Program-made: the position numbers and the translations under genes
The notes under the pieces: model-generated
Databases searched by the model: none
What the model was told of the DNA's origin: nothing
The model's input: the letters and a program-made list of their open reading frames with translations, nothing else
Shown here: positions 11,376 through 20,937 of the stretch, in pieces
How positions within the stretch are numbered: the first letter of the stretch is position 1
Layout: each line of letters begins with the position of its first letter
Origin: Myrica gale
Lineage: Eukaryota; Streptophyta; Magnoliopsida; Fagales; Myricaceae
Assembly (NCBI GenBank): GCA_963930655.1
Contig: OZ005605.1
Coordinates: forward strand, 13,895,501 to 13,959,500
Direction: 5' to 3'
Length of the DNA: 64,000 bases

Positions 11376-14300
11376 TGTAAGACCCCAAAGAAAACCGTGT
11401 ATACTTCATTACTAGATGAATGATTCCATGACCTGTTTTGTATTAAAAGAGACCTTGCTTGGTCAAGGCATGATTTAATGTTAAGAAAATGTATATGTAG
11501 TTATTTTGAATTTCCAATATGTGATGATATGATTCAAATGCCATGGATGGAATTTAAATATTATAGTGACCAATTTCATGTTGCTAGATTAATTGTATAT
11601 TTTCCTCAATATTCTTGATTTTTATTTTTGAAGAATTTTCTTATGGATTATATTATTGGGCTATTAAGGTTTAAATGGGTGGACTTAAAACCTAAAAGAA
11701 TGGGCTGATAATGGACAGCCCATGCTTGGCCGAAAATTTGGCATGATGGGCCTTGAAATTTAATCAAATGGGCTGCCCAATTACATGTGATGATGGGCCC
11801 TTGAAGTGTGATGTTGGGCTGCCATGAGGCTTATAACATTTGGTGTATATTGGGCTTATAATGGCATGCTAATGGGCTGCCAAAATAATCATGGAGATGG
11901 GCTTTGGAAAGCATGATATTGGGTTGTCATGAAGCCCATGGCAATGGACCTTGAAATGGTGTTATTGGGCCTTAAGGAAGTTGGACATTGGGCCTAAGCC
12001 CTTAGGCTTATGAATTGGGCTTTAGGATATGATGATGGGCCTTGAATTAAGGGCTTAATGGACTGCCCAATGGGCCATGAAAATTAGGTTAATAAATTTA
12101 GGTTAGTGGAACTAATCCTATTTAAGTTTCTGAAGTAACTAGATTAGGGTAAGTGAACTAAGTAGTTAGAATTCAACCAAATGAACTAAGAGAGTTACCC
12201 AAACATTTAATGAAGGAGCTGAGTGTGTGGCTAGGGGTGATGGTCGACCAAGGCAAGGGGACAAGCATGGGCAAAAGCTGAAATGTTGGAGAAAAAGTGA
12301 AGGAACACCTCTTGGCCGAATTTAGTGGTGAGGTTCATGCCCTTTTGTCCTCACTTGTGACCTTACACGCCTATCACCTTCTTTTCCACTTCATTTGTGT
12401 TCATTTGGGTTACCTTAGTCGACCAACACATAGCTAATAGAGAGAAACACAAGCCAAAGCAAACCAAATAGAAAGAGAGTAGAACCGAAAGCCAAAGGAG
12501 AGAAATCAAGGAGAGGCCAAAACTTTTGAACCAAAAGGCTGAGATTTGAGCTGGTGTCAAGGGGATTTTGTGTAAAGGGAAGAAGGAGGACAAGGAAGAA
12601 GAAGAAAGGAGAAGAAGGAAGTGAAGTAAAAGAGGTGTTGTGCAAAGGAAAAAGAGAAAAGAAACAAAGGAGCACTAAGGTAAAAACCGGATCTTGTTCT
12701 TTCTTGCTGGCCGAATTCTCTTGTGTATAGATCTTAGAGTTGAGTTGTTTTATGCTTGGATATGGTGAGATTTGGAATGATTAAGAACCTTAGGTTGTTT
12801 AGTAGGTGAAGGAGAGGAGAAGCTTGCAAAGGAACAAATAGAAGGAAGAAGGAACAACAAGGTAGTGACCGAACCACCATACCTCTTGATAGAGTTGAGT
12901 TGTTTTATGCTTGGATATGGTGAGATCTGGAATGATTAAGAACCTTAGGTTGTTTAGTAGGTGAAGGAGAGGAGAAGCTTGCAAAGGAACAAAGAGAAGG
13001 AAGAAGGAACAACAAGGTAGTGACCAAACCACCATACCTCTTGATTGGCCGAACTAGTTGTGAATGGATCTTGATGTTTCATGTTCTTAGGTTGTTGAAT
13101 CTTGCTAGATCTTGTAGTATTAAGATGTCTAAGGGTAGATCTAGCTATGTAGATTCTAGATCTAGAGTTGTATGTTGGAAAAAATGCAAAGGGAAAACAA
13201 TGTATGTTAAAGGATGTTGGATTTAAGCCTATGTTAGTTGTAAGTTGTGAATCTCTTTAGATCTATGATTATATATGTGTTTAAATGTTAGATCTGGACA
13301 TATCATACATGAATGATGAGGGTGTGAAGTAAATGCATGCTAAGATGGATTGTAGAGTGCAAAGTATGCATGTTATAAATTTTCTAAGTATAAAAGGTGG
13401 TATTATGTGGTATGGCCGAATATTGTATACCTAGGGTTCCAAGATTAATTTTGTGCATAATTGGATCTGGTCATTGGTCATGTTATGTACAAGATTTATG
13501 ACCCAATGCATGGTAGGTGATTGCTAAGTGTAAAGGATGCATGCAAATTAAAGGAAACCAAAGGAAACATAATAAGTTGGATGAAATCATGTGCTGGCCG
13601 AAAATTGTACTTCATAGTATCTTATGTTTGTGCTTTGATTCTTAGATCCTAGGTTGTGAAATTGGTTGAATGGAGGATGTGATCACCCTTGGAGTTGAAG
13701 TTGTGACTAAAGGATGCATAAAATGGTAATGACCGAATATCCTAATGAAATGAAACCCTAAGTGCAATTTATGATAAATGGATTATCACTGTTGTGATGG
13801 ATAAGGAAATTAGGGTTAGGCTAATTAGAATTAATATTGAAGAACCATGATCATGTAATAAAAATATTTGAAACCCAGTTAGGGTTAGTACTCGGGATTA
13901 ATTGAGGTTTAAGGTCCAATTCAAGATTTAAGTGTGATTAAGTTATTAATAGTTTAATGTAAGGTTTAATGGAGTACATTAACTAATGGGAGACTTGAGT
14001 TTAATCCCAAATCTATTAATTGTTGATTAAAACCCTAATCGAGAATAGATATATAAATATATTGTAATAGAGTTTAATAATTAAATAACCTAAGTTTAAA
14101 TATTATTAGTTAAAGAAGAGTAAATAAAATACTTTAAATGATTAAAAGAATTTCAGTGATATATATATGTTTAATGATTACGTACGATTTCTTAAAGTCT
14201 AAGAAATATTTGAATCGCTTGTAGACGATCTACGTGTCTTATACACTACCAAGGAAGACCAAGTGTAAGTGGACAGTAAGTGTTTCTTTTTCAAAACTGG

Positions 14301-15257
14301 AATGACACACTGCATCGTTTCATGAACAAGCATGAAATTTTAATCAAGCATGACACGACATGTGCATTACATGAATTTTTCAAGAAGAATGTTTATGCAA
14401 TGATTTTATGGAAAGACTATGAAAAGTTTTATGAAACGATAAGTTAAGTTAAGGGGCACTGGTCGGTACCGTACCATCAAGATGGACTCCCATACCGAAG
14501 GACGAATGCGAGAAGGATGGGTGAATCCACGAGGCTGTGCAAACCACACTGAAGGACATTGAGAAGGTGTGGGCCTCCAAGGGTCATGTCTAGCCATTGA
14601 AGGACGAATGCGAGAAGGTGCGCTAGCTTGACCGTATGTAAGGTCTCCAAGGGAAATCGGAGACGGTTCCAAAGGGAACGCACAACCCTGACTTCAGGGG
14701 TTAAATGGAGCGAGCCCACAAGTAAAAGATATGAAATGGTTATGAAAAGGCCAAGAGTGGCACAAGTATGAATAAGTAATTTTCAAGGGCCTGGGGCCGA
14801 AATTAAGCAAGAGTATATGCATATCCATGACATGCATGTGCATCACTTATCAAGTTCTTTCTTTCATGATTAAGCAAGCATAAGTCAAGAGCATGTTTCA
14901 AAGTTAGGTCTTTTCCTTACTGAGTCTTTTTGACTCACTTTTTTAAAATTGTGTCGTTCCAGATGCCACAGGTGAGGAGAGTCAGGAGGACTACCTGACT
15001 TAGAAGGACCCAGATGAAGTTCATATTTTTGATAATGGTGACCCGATCGATGAGATCCGTCACTAGTTGGGTTTTTTAAATATTATATATGTTTTGTATG
15101 CAAACTTAATGAGAACCCTGATTATGTAAGATTTAGCTTGAATCCCTCGCGATCTTGTATGTTTCCGCCGTAAGCACGTAAGTAAGAACGCTGGAGCTAT
15201 CCAGGGGATTGCTCGCGGCTGTCACGGTCCCTACGGGATGCCGTTCGGGGCGTGACA
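11376..15257 (+). mobile_element. Solo LTR C (3882 bp), nested inside LTR B
   Basis: It begins TGTAAGACCCC and ends GGGGCGTGACA. The duplication TGCAA is perfect at 11371-11375 and 15258-15262. It shares the GC-rich block (14459-14720, with the repeated motif GAAGGACGAATGCGAGAAGG) and the end with the other two long LTRs. Its first 800 bases differ and are rich in GGGCC/GGGCTT words, so it is a separate subfamily. It carries an internal 155-bp duplication. Open frames inside, such as the Ser/Phe-rich ones on the minus strand at 12363-12675, are translations of purine-rich plus-strand sequence. I do not take them as genes. Confidence 0.88.
12736..13045 (+). repeat. 155-bp tandem duplication inside LTR C
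   Basis: Units 12736-12890 and 12891-13045 are nearly identical, starting AGAGTTGAGTTG and ending CTCTTGAT. They differ by only a few substitutions. The copies lie in the purine-rich middle of the LTR. Confidence 0.9.
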
Positions 15258-16822
15258 TGCAAGGTTCGGCCAACATAGAATATATGCATGATATCACCTA
15301 ACAACAACCAGCCATTATTTCTTTCTCCAACTCCAGCCAAGTTGTGGCCTTTATCCCATCCTCCATGGTATCAACCAACATTACAATATTAATTCCAACA
15401 GACTCAACCTATTCAGATCTAACATATATACAAGATAACAGCAAGATATATAGGCCAAATCAAGAAGAAACAGAACATGCAGGGTTCGGCCATCAACAAA
15501 TTCATCTTCACCATATACGGTCTTACCTTGGTGTTGAACACAAGCTGATTAGGGAAGAGAGCACCTAGCACAAAAGTATCTAGGGTCAGTATCTATGGAG
15601 GAAAACAATCAAAACAGCACATGCAAGACCAAATCTACCTCTACCTCCAACTATAGCACTCGGCTTTCACCAGAAACTTCTCTACTCTTTAAGCTTTTGG
15701 TTCCTCCTACTATGATGGTTCAAGGACTGAGTTAAGTGTTTAATAGGTGCTGAGATGAAGGCTTATCGTGAGGGAAAGGAGGAGTAACAACAACTATTGG
15801 AAGTGACTTAAAGAGAAACAAGGGAAAGGCTTGGAGCTTGAAGTGGTTCGGCCAAGGGAACAAGAGCAAGCTGAAATGGTGTGTTTCTGTCAAAGGGAGA
15901 AATGAGCTGAGCAAGAAGAAATATCCGGCCACAAGAGAGGAAGCCAAGCTTGAGCAAGAAGAGAGAGTTTCGGTCACAAGAGAAAAGGCAAGCTGAAATG
16001 AGGAAGTGAAGTGAAGTTGATGTGTTTGGCGTGAAAGGCAAAGAAGGGTGAAGAGTTCGGCCAAAAGGACTTGGCTAAGATTATAAGCGAGGGGGAACTT
16101 TCCCTTGGTTCCATCGACAGCAGCCATTGGCTGAATGGGTGGCACAATAAATGCTTTGTCTTCTTTTATTTCCTTGCTTTCTAAGCCTTCACGTGATGCA
16201 CTCTATAGCTATTTCAAATTCCCACCTTGTCTATCACGAAAATCTTCTCTTCTAATTCACTTCTCTCTTCTTTTCATTTTACCTACCACTTATCACATAG
16301 GTACATTGGTTTATCACCACTATATGCACTCTAGCCTATCACCATATAAAGTATATCAACTTATCTCTAGTAAAAACAATAGCTTATCTCCATTAACACA
16401 CTAGCTTATCACTAAGATAGGCACATTAGCTTATCTCTTAAATTCTATATCAAGTTATCTTATAAACCTAATAACTTATCACTTAATTTCTCTAATGATA
16501 ATTACAACTACCTAATGATGATTAAGGTTACCTAATAAAATCCTCTTCATATATTTAAATTCATGAGTTATGGAGTATAACAATAAGCAAATGAAAAATA
16601 AATTCATAAAAGAAATCTACCTTGAAAAATTCGGCTCTTAGGAAAAATAATAATAATAGACTTGCACTAATAAACTTTCACAATAATAGTGAAATTCTTT
16701 AAAGGAAATTAAAATGAAATATCATAAATATTAAGTCATACATTAGCCAAAAATATGGCCCCTTGAGTTAAATTAAAACGAATACAAAGAAAAATAACAA
16801 AAGCAAAGTTCGGGGTCTCACA

Positions 16823-17150
16823 AGAGCGCCCGATGATGGCATTGTATAAGGACCATTTGTTGACCACGAGAAAGTCTATGAGGGTGGTAACAGAGGTGGG
16901 GTAGGTACCCATAGTTATTGCCAACAGTACAAAACCTACTGGACTAACTCGTTCTCCAATGAAACCAAATGGCTCAGCGTCACAAGGTACGAGAGGGGAT
17001 TCTCTGATGCCCAATTAGTCGTAAGCCTCGGAGAATATTATATCAGCCAAACTATTCTTTTCGATGAGTACCTGTCAAATAGCGAAATTGGAAATCATGA
17101 TAGTGATGACAAGAGCATCATTGTGAGGCTACAGGACTCCTTTCGTGTTG
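16823..17150 (-). pseudogene. Aspartic protease region of the Tat element (degenerate)
   Basis: The minus strand reads HNDALVITI, then VLIEKNSLADIIF, then LIDFLVVNKWSLYNAIIGR. In the intact family the second block would hold the DTG or DSG catalytic aspartate (VDTGSSADIL); here it reads EKNS, so the active site is lost. The last block is the conserved DFLVVD..YNAILGR segment. It continues across the LTR B insertion at 9197 as TLIAFHAVSSIYHLTLKFP. The enzyme would have cleaved the gag-pol polyprotein. Confidence 0.7.
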
Positions 17151-18600
17151 ACTTTTGTGAATGTAATGGGTACTCCGTCCATACTAGGTCGTTTAAAGTA
17201 TTGTTCTGCAAGAAAAACTTGTTGGTGTTGTGCTTCCCTTCATGTACTTCTTTGGCCCTCTCCTGCTAGAGCCACCGATGTTATGTCCTCCCATGATTGT
17301 CTGGACCTCCCCTAGGAGAGGAGGCAGTAGGGGTAAGTTTGCTTTTGAGGGCAGATTGTCTGTTCTTAGCTGCGAGGTCGGTCTAGAAAATGTGTGACAT
17401 GTGGTGAGCAAATACTCGATCTGTCGTTTAAGCTCATAACAGTCGTTCATGTTGTGCTTGTAGTCTTCGTGGAAATCACAATACTTGTTCCGGTCTCCTC
17501 TCTTTGGTGCCGTTTTTAGTTTCTGAGGCCACTTGACATTTGGGTCTTACCTTATCTGTATCAAGATCTCCCTAAGGATAGTGTTAAGAGCCTTGAAAGT
17601 ACGAAAAATGCATCACTCCTGAGGTGGTTGATCACGTCGCAAGGGTCGTGGTGAGCAGTCTCTACCAGTTCGTCATCGCTGATCTCTGTAGTGAGGACGA
17701 TAAATGTTGGGGTCCCTTTTGTCCCCCTGTTGGTCAGGAGGTATCAAATGGAAAGGTGCATTAAACATGTCCTCGAAGTCCATGTGTTTTGTACTTTTGT
17801 CATGGTCTCGACGAAATTGCTCGGGGCTTTCTTCATGAGGGTTTTGAGGAAGTCACTCTGCTAAAGGCCTATGGTCAGAGCCATAAGCTTGGCCTCATCA
17901 GTAGCCTGTGAAACTGTGATGGCCTCGCAGTTGAAGCGCGCTATGTAACAACGTAGGCTTTCCTTAAGGTTTTACTTAACGCTGAACAAGTACGAGGTCG
18001 CGCATTTGATCCGTCGATTCGATATGAAGTGACTCATGAACTGTGTGCTGAGGGTGTCAAAGTCATCGATGGTTCCAACCAATAGACCAGAAAACCACCG
18101 TTTATTGATCCCTTGAGGGTTAATGAGAACTCACGACAAAGAATGAGGTTTGCATATGATTAGACACGCATGTGCAAGCAGAAGATTTCCAGGTGCTCGT
18201 AGGGATTGCCATAGCCATCCAGGGGTGGTCAGAAATGCGGTGGCAGCGAGCATATGAGCACTTCAATGAAAACGGGGAACTGCTGACGTTCGATGGTACG
18301 GAATAGTCCTTTATTTTAGGGTTTTCCAATTTGCTCAGCTTTTGTTGGAGTAGTCGAATTTCCAATTTTCATGGAGGGCAGCCCGTCAGTCATCCTCTCC
18401 ACGTCTGGTTGTCAGCAGTTCCTTTGTGTGAGGGGACTGATGAGGCTTAACATGTGAGATCGTGTTGATCTGGTGGGCGAGGTTCTTGACGATCTGGACC
18501 AAGGTGGCCAACAATGCGTCGCTGTTGAGGACGAGTTCCGAGTTCATCACCGGAGGTGGTTGATTGTCGTTAGGTATCTCTGTAGAGGAAGTCATCTTCG
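17151..18600 (-). pseudogene. Gag polyprotein of the Tat element (degenerate)
   Basis: The minus-strand pieces follow the Retrotrans_gag pattern. They read DGYGNPYEHLEIF, then LILCREFSLTLKG, then LKESLRCYIARFNCEA and VSQATDEAKLMALTIGL, with the family wording DP..HL..F, FP.TLKG and SL..F..RF. Near 17.4 kb the NDCYELKRQIEYLL block precedes the protease. Several in-frame stops and shifts are present. The probable start is the ATG in KMTSSTEIPND near 18.6 kb. The longer frame up to 18721 extends into the LTR. The capsid-like protein would have packaged the element RNA. Confidence 0.75.
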
Positions 18601-18639
18601 AGAAGGGTGTGGATGGGATGGTCAGAGGGTGTTTTAAAG

Positions 18640-18998
18640 GAGGTTTTTTTCTGATAATTCTCATATACGCGAAAGGAATAAAAAGAGGGGGCGACGTCGG
18701 ATCTGGAGACTTCGATGCCAAAATTAGATCTTAGAAGTGTCTAGCCTAGAGAAGTAATTAAGCTTGGGAAAATATAAAGGGGTTACCTTCTATTTATAGG
18801 AGGGGTTGTTAGAATCCTAAAAGGAGTCCACTGGTATGGGTTTCAGGACTCCTTGTCTTACCTGGACTTATGAAGTCTTTAGAGTCCTGGAGGGATTGAC
18901 TTATACAAGCTGGGGGTCTAGAAGGCGCATGTGGTCTTGGATGGGACTGTTGATGAGCTAGTGTATTATGGTCCATCAATGATCAATAGATCCCAACA
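18640..18998 (-). repeat. 5' LTR of the Tat element (approximate inner edge)
   Basis: The minus-strand sequence starts TGTTGGGATC at 18998 and carries a TATA-like CCTATAAATA at 18791-18800. Downstream is TTTTGGCATCGAAG, wording typical of the R/U5 region of Tat-type LTRs. The inner edge and primer-binding site could not be placed exactly. Its partner LTR is outside the window, so end-to-end confirmation is lacking. Confidence 0.5.
18791..18800 (-). promoter_or_regulatory. TATA box of the Tat 5' LTR
   Basis: CCTATAAATA on the minus strand lies about 200 bases upstream of the likely gag start and inside the 5' LTR. It is the expected position of the retrotransposon promoter. Confidence 0.45.
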
Positions 18999-19267
18999 TG
19001 AGAAGATGTCCTAAATATCTATGTGGATCATACCGTTGTTGAGGCTGACCTGATTGATGATGGAGTGCCCCCACTGACAGTTCATGAAGCTGGGCCATTA
19101 TATAAGGATTGTGATTTTGAAGATGATATTTGTTGGGAAATAGAGAGGAGGTTTGTGGGGACCACGAAGACATAGAGTAAGGTGGAAATATTGATGATGA
19201 TGATGAGGAAAATCTGAGGGAGGGTGGGGAGTGTGGTGAGAAGACGAATGGCCATATACGTAGATAC

Positions 19268-19441
19268 TGCCATAGGGCACGTAGCTCTACAAACGATAGT
19301 GGTGAAGATGAAGACGGATCTGATTATGGTGCCGATTTGAATGAGTTCAATGACCTAGAGGCTAATGATGCAAATGCCTATGAAGATACTGAGAGTCCAG
19401 ATATTGCAAATGCAGACACACAATCTATTGTGGAGGTTTAG
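19268..19441 (+). pseudogene. Acidic open-frame remnant, family uncertain
   Basis: A plus-strand frame ending TAG at 19439-19441 is rich in D, E, N and S (SGEDEDGSDYGADLNEF, then YEDTESPDIANADTQ). Upstream, around 19010-19200, the same strand reads VVEADLIDDG and VHEAGPLYKDCDFEDD in another phase. Acidic leaders of this kind occur in Mutator-like transposases, but no catalytic or zinc-finger part follows, so the assignment is open. Confidence 0.25.
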
Positions 19442-19779
19442 GCTGATTTTTTAGGTGCAACATCGACATTTTTTTAAAAAAAAAGTCCATTTTTCTTTCA
19501 ATTGAACGGAAAAATGGATAGACGGTGCAATGTGTTAGGGATTGATAGTTTGCGATCTCTATAATAATAATAAAAATACACATACTAAAAGTTTCCTCCA
19601 TACTTCAAAATTTTCTTTCTATATATTTTCCCAACCTACGGCTCTAACCTTTTCAAATATTAAAAAGAAAAAAAAATCACTTTTCACTTCAAACTTTGAT
19701 TCAAATTATCTATTTCGTCACATTTCACTTTCAAACTATCGAAATTTATAAATATCACTCTTTAATCAAATTTTGCAAT

Positions 19780-20095
19780 AAAAATAAAAGAAAATTGAGT
19801 TATGTACCACAATTTGGACATCAAATCCTATTAGAAAGCACGCATATTGATGAATTTTTATATTTTGAGAGCGTGACCAAAATTGGTGGTTTGGACCTTT
19901 AAATAATATTAACTCTATTATAATGTGAGTAGTTTAGAAAAATAAAAGAAAATTGAGTTATGTACCACAATTTGGACATCGAATCCTATTAGAAAGCACT
20001 CATATTGATGAATTTTTATATTTTGAGAGCGTGACGAAATTGGTGGTTTGGACCTTTAAATAATATTAACTCTATCATAATGTGAGTAGTTTAGA
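19780..20095 (+). repeat. 158-bp tandem duplication
   Basis: Two units, about 19780-19937 and 19938-20095, share AAATAAAAGAAAATTGAG, TTTTGAGAGCGTGAC and GTGAGTAGTTTAGA with few differences. Short open frames here translate the repeat. No function seen. Confidence 0.88.
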
Positions 20096-20744
20096 CTTTC
20101 ATTTTTGCAATTAGTCTCCGTTTGTTTTACCGTATCTTACTTTATGTAAAGTATTTTTCATATTTTTGATTGTTTCGAGAGTCTCATAAAATATGATCAA
20201 ATCAACCGTAAAACATAACTTCACTTTCCTGAAATCCCTTACTTTCTAAAACTAATTAATCTTCTTTCTTGAGCTGCCTCTCCCAGTCTTAGAGGTGGGC
20301 AAAAACCGCCGACCTGACTTCTTACCTAGTTCAACCCGAACAGGTCGGGTTACATTGGGTTCGGTGTTAGGGTCAGCTTTTGAAATATGAACTTGAGAGA
20401 AATTGGGTTCAAGTCTCTAACATGAATGTTTTTCCTTAATGAAATGGCCATTTTTTACTCACTTTGAAGTATTTTTTTAATCTTCTAACCCAAACCAAAA
20501 CCGAAGCATTCACAGGAACCGAACTTAACTGTTTTGGGTTTTTTCAGGGTCGGGGTCGAGTTGCAAACTTCTCTCCTCGATTGCCTCAGGTTCGGGATAG
20601 GAGTGGTGGAAACCCGATTTGAACAGCCCTACCTAGTCTCTCACTCGGTAGTCAACAATCTCTCTCTCATTCAGGCCTCACTCAACAATCCCCTTTCTCC
20701 CTCTCTCACTCTCTCATGAAGGCTCTTAATTTTCGTATCTTCTG

Positions 20745-20932
20745 CCATGGTCGTTCCCCTTTCTTACTTTCTCGAAAACTTTGGTCTATGTACTCTCACT
20801 CTACGCACCTCTCTCATTAGAGTATTTCATTTTGCTAAGTTTCGTTGTGACTTGGAGATTTACTTTGCATCTAACGATTTTTAGCTTGACTATGTCGGTC
20901 CCCTTTCTCACTCTCTCGAAAACTTTGTTCTA
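20745..20932 (+). repeat. Local tandem duplication that hosts LTR A
   Basis: The stretch with CGTTCCCCTTTCTTACTTTC through TTTTAGCTTGACTATG at 20745-20895 is repeated from about 20896 onward. LTR A (20938-24819) interrupts the second copy, which resumes at 24820 and runs to about 24916. The uninterrupted first copy shows the target sequence CTATGTACTCTC, so it serves as an internal record of the empty site. Confidence 0.8.
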
Positions 20933-20937
20933 TGTAT

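Larger units (their letters stand above)
9198..16822 (-). mobile_element. Solo LTR B (3738 bp without nested insert), long-LTR family
   Basis: On the minus strand it starts TGTGAGACCCCG at 16822 and ends CGGGGCGTGACA at 9198. The 5-bp duplication AGAGC is perfect at 9193-9197 and 16823-16827. With nested LTR C and its duplication removed, 3738 bp remain, close to the 3882 bp of its relative at 20938-24819. Shared blocks with that copy include the start, repeated GATAAGC motifs in the first kilobase, the GC-rich block near the 3' end (9740-10010) and the TTTTGACTCAC segment. No gag-pol is present, so it is a solo LTR. Length and TG...CA ends suit a long-LTR gypsy such as the Tekay/Del type, but without internal sequence that is a guess. 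Confidence 0.85.
1..18998 (-). mobile_element. Degenerate Ty3/gypsy (Tat-like) LTR retrotransposon, 3' end outside window
   Basis: Read on the minus strand, the domain order is 5' LTR (about 18.64-18.998 kb), gag, protease, RT, RNase H, integrase. Downstream of pol come a minisatellite and open frames on the opposite strand. Gag-PR-RT-RH-INT order makes it Ty3/gypsy. The integrase wording (YFTKWVEA, DNGRQF, PQANG then VEVTN) and the antisense extra frame fit the Tat lineage as I know it. All domains carry frameshifts or stops, so it is dead. Three LTRs of other elements are inserted in it; removing 9198-16822 rejoins the protease-RT linker (GR before the cut, TLIAFHAV after it). The 3' LTR should lie left of position 1. 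Lineage is judged from motifs only. Confidence 0.85.
18999..20932. other. Pre-insertion genomic sequence between the Tat element and LTR A
   Basis: This stretch holds an acidic reading-frame remnant (19268-19441), a 158-bp tandem duplication (19780-20095) and a second local duplication at the right end. The rest is AT-rich without recognisable genes. A stretch around 20300-20600 resembles dispersed GGTCGGGTT-type intergenic repeats. Confidence 0.5.

Noticed and set aside
12363-12675. Ser/Phe/Leu-rich minus-strand frames in LTR C as membrane proteins
   Set aside because: They are translations of purine-rich LTR sequence; no relative outside the LTR and no start context.
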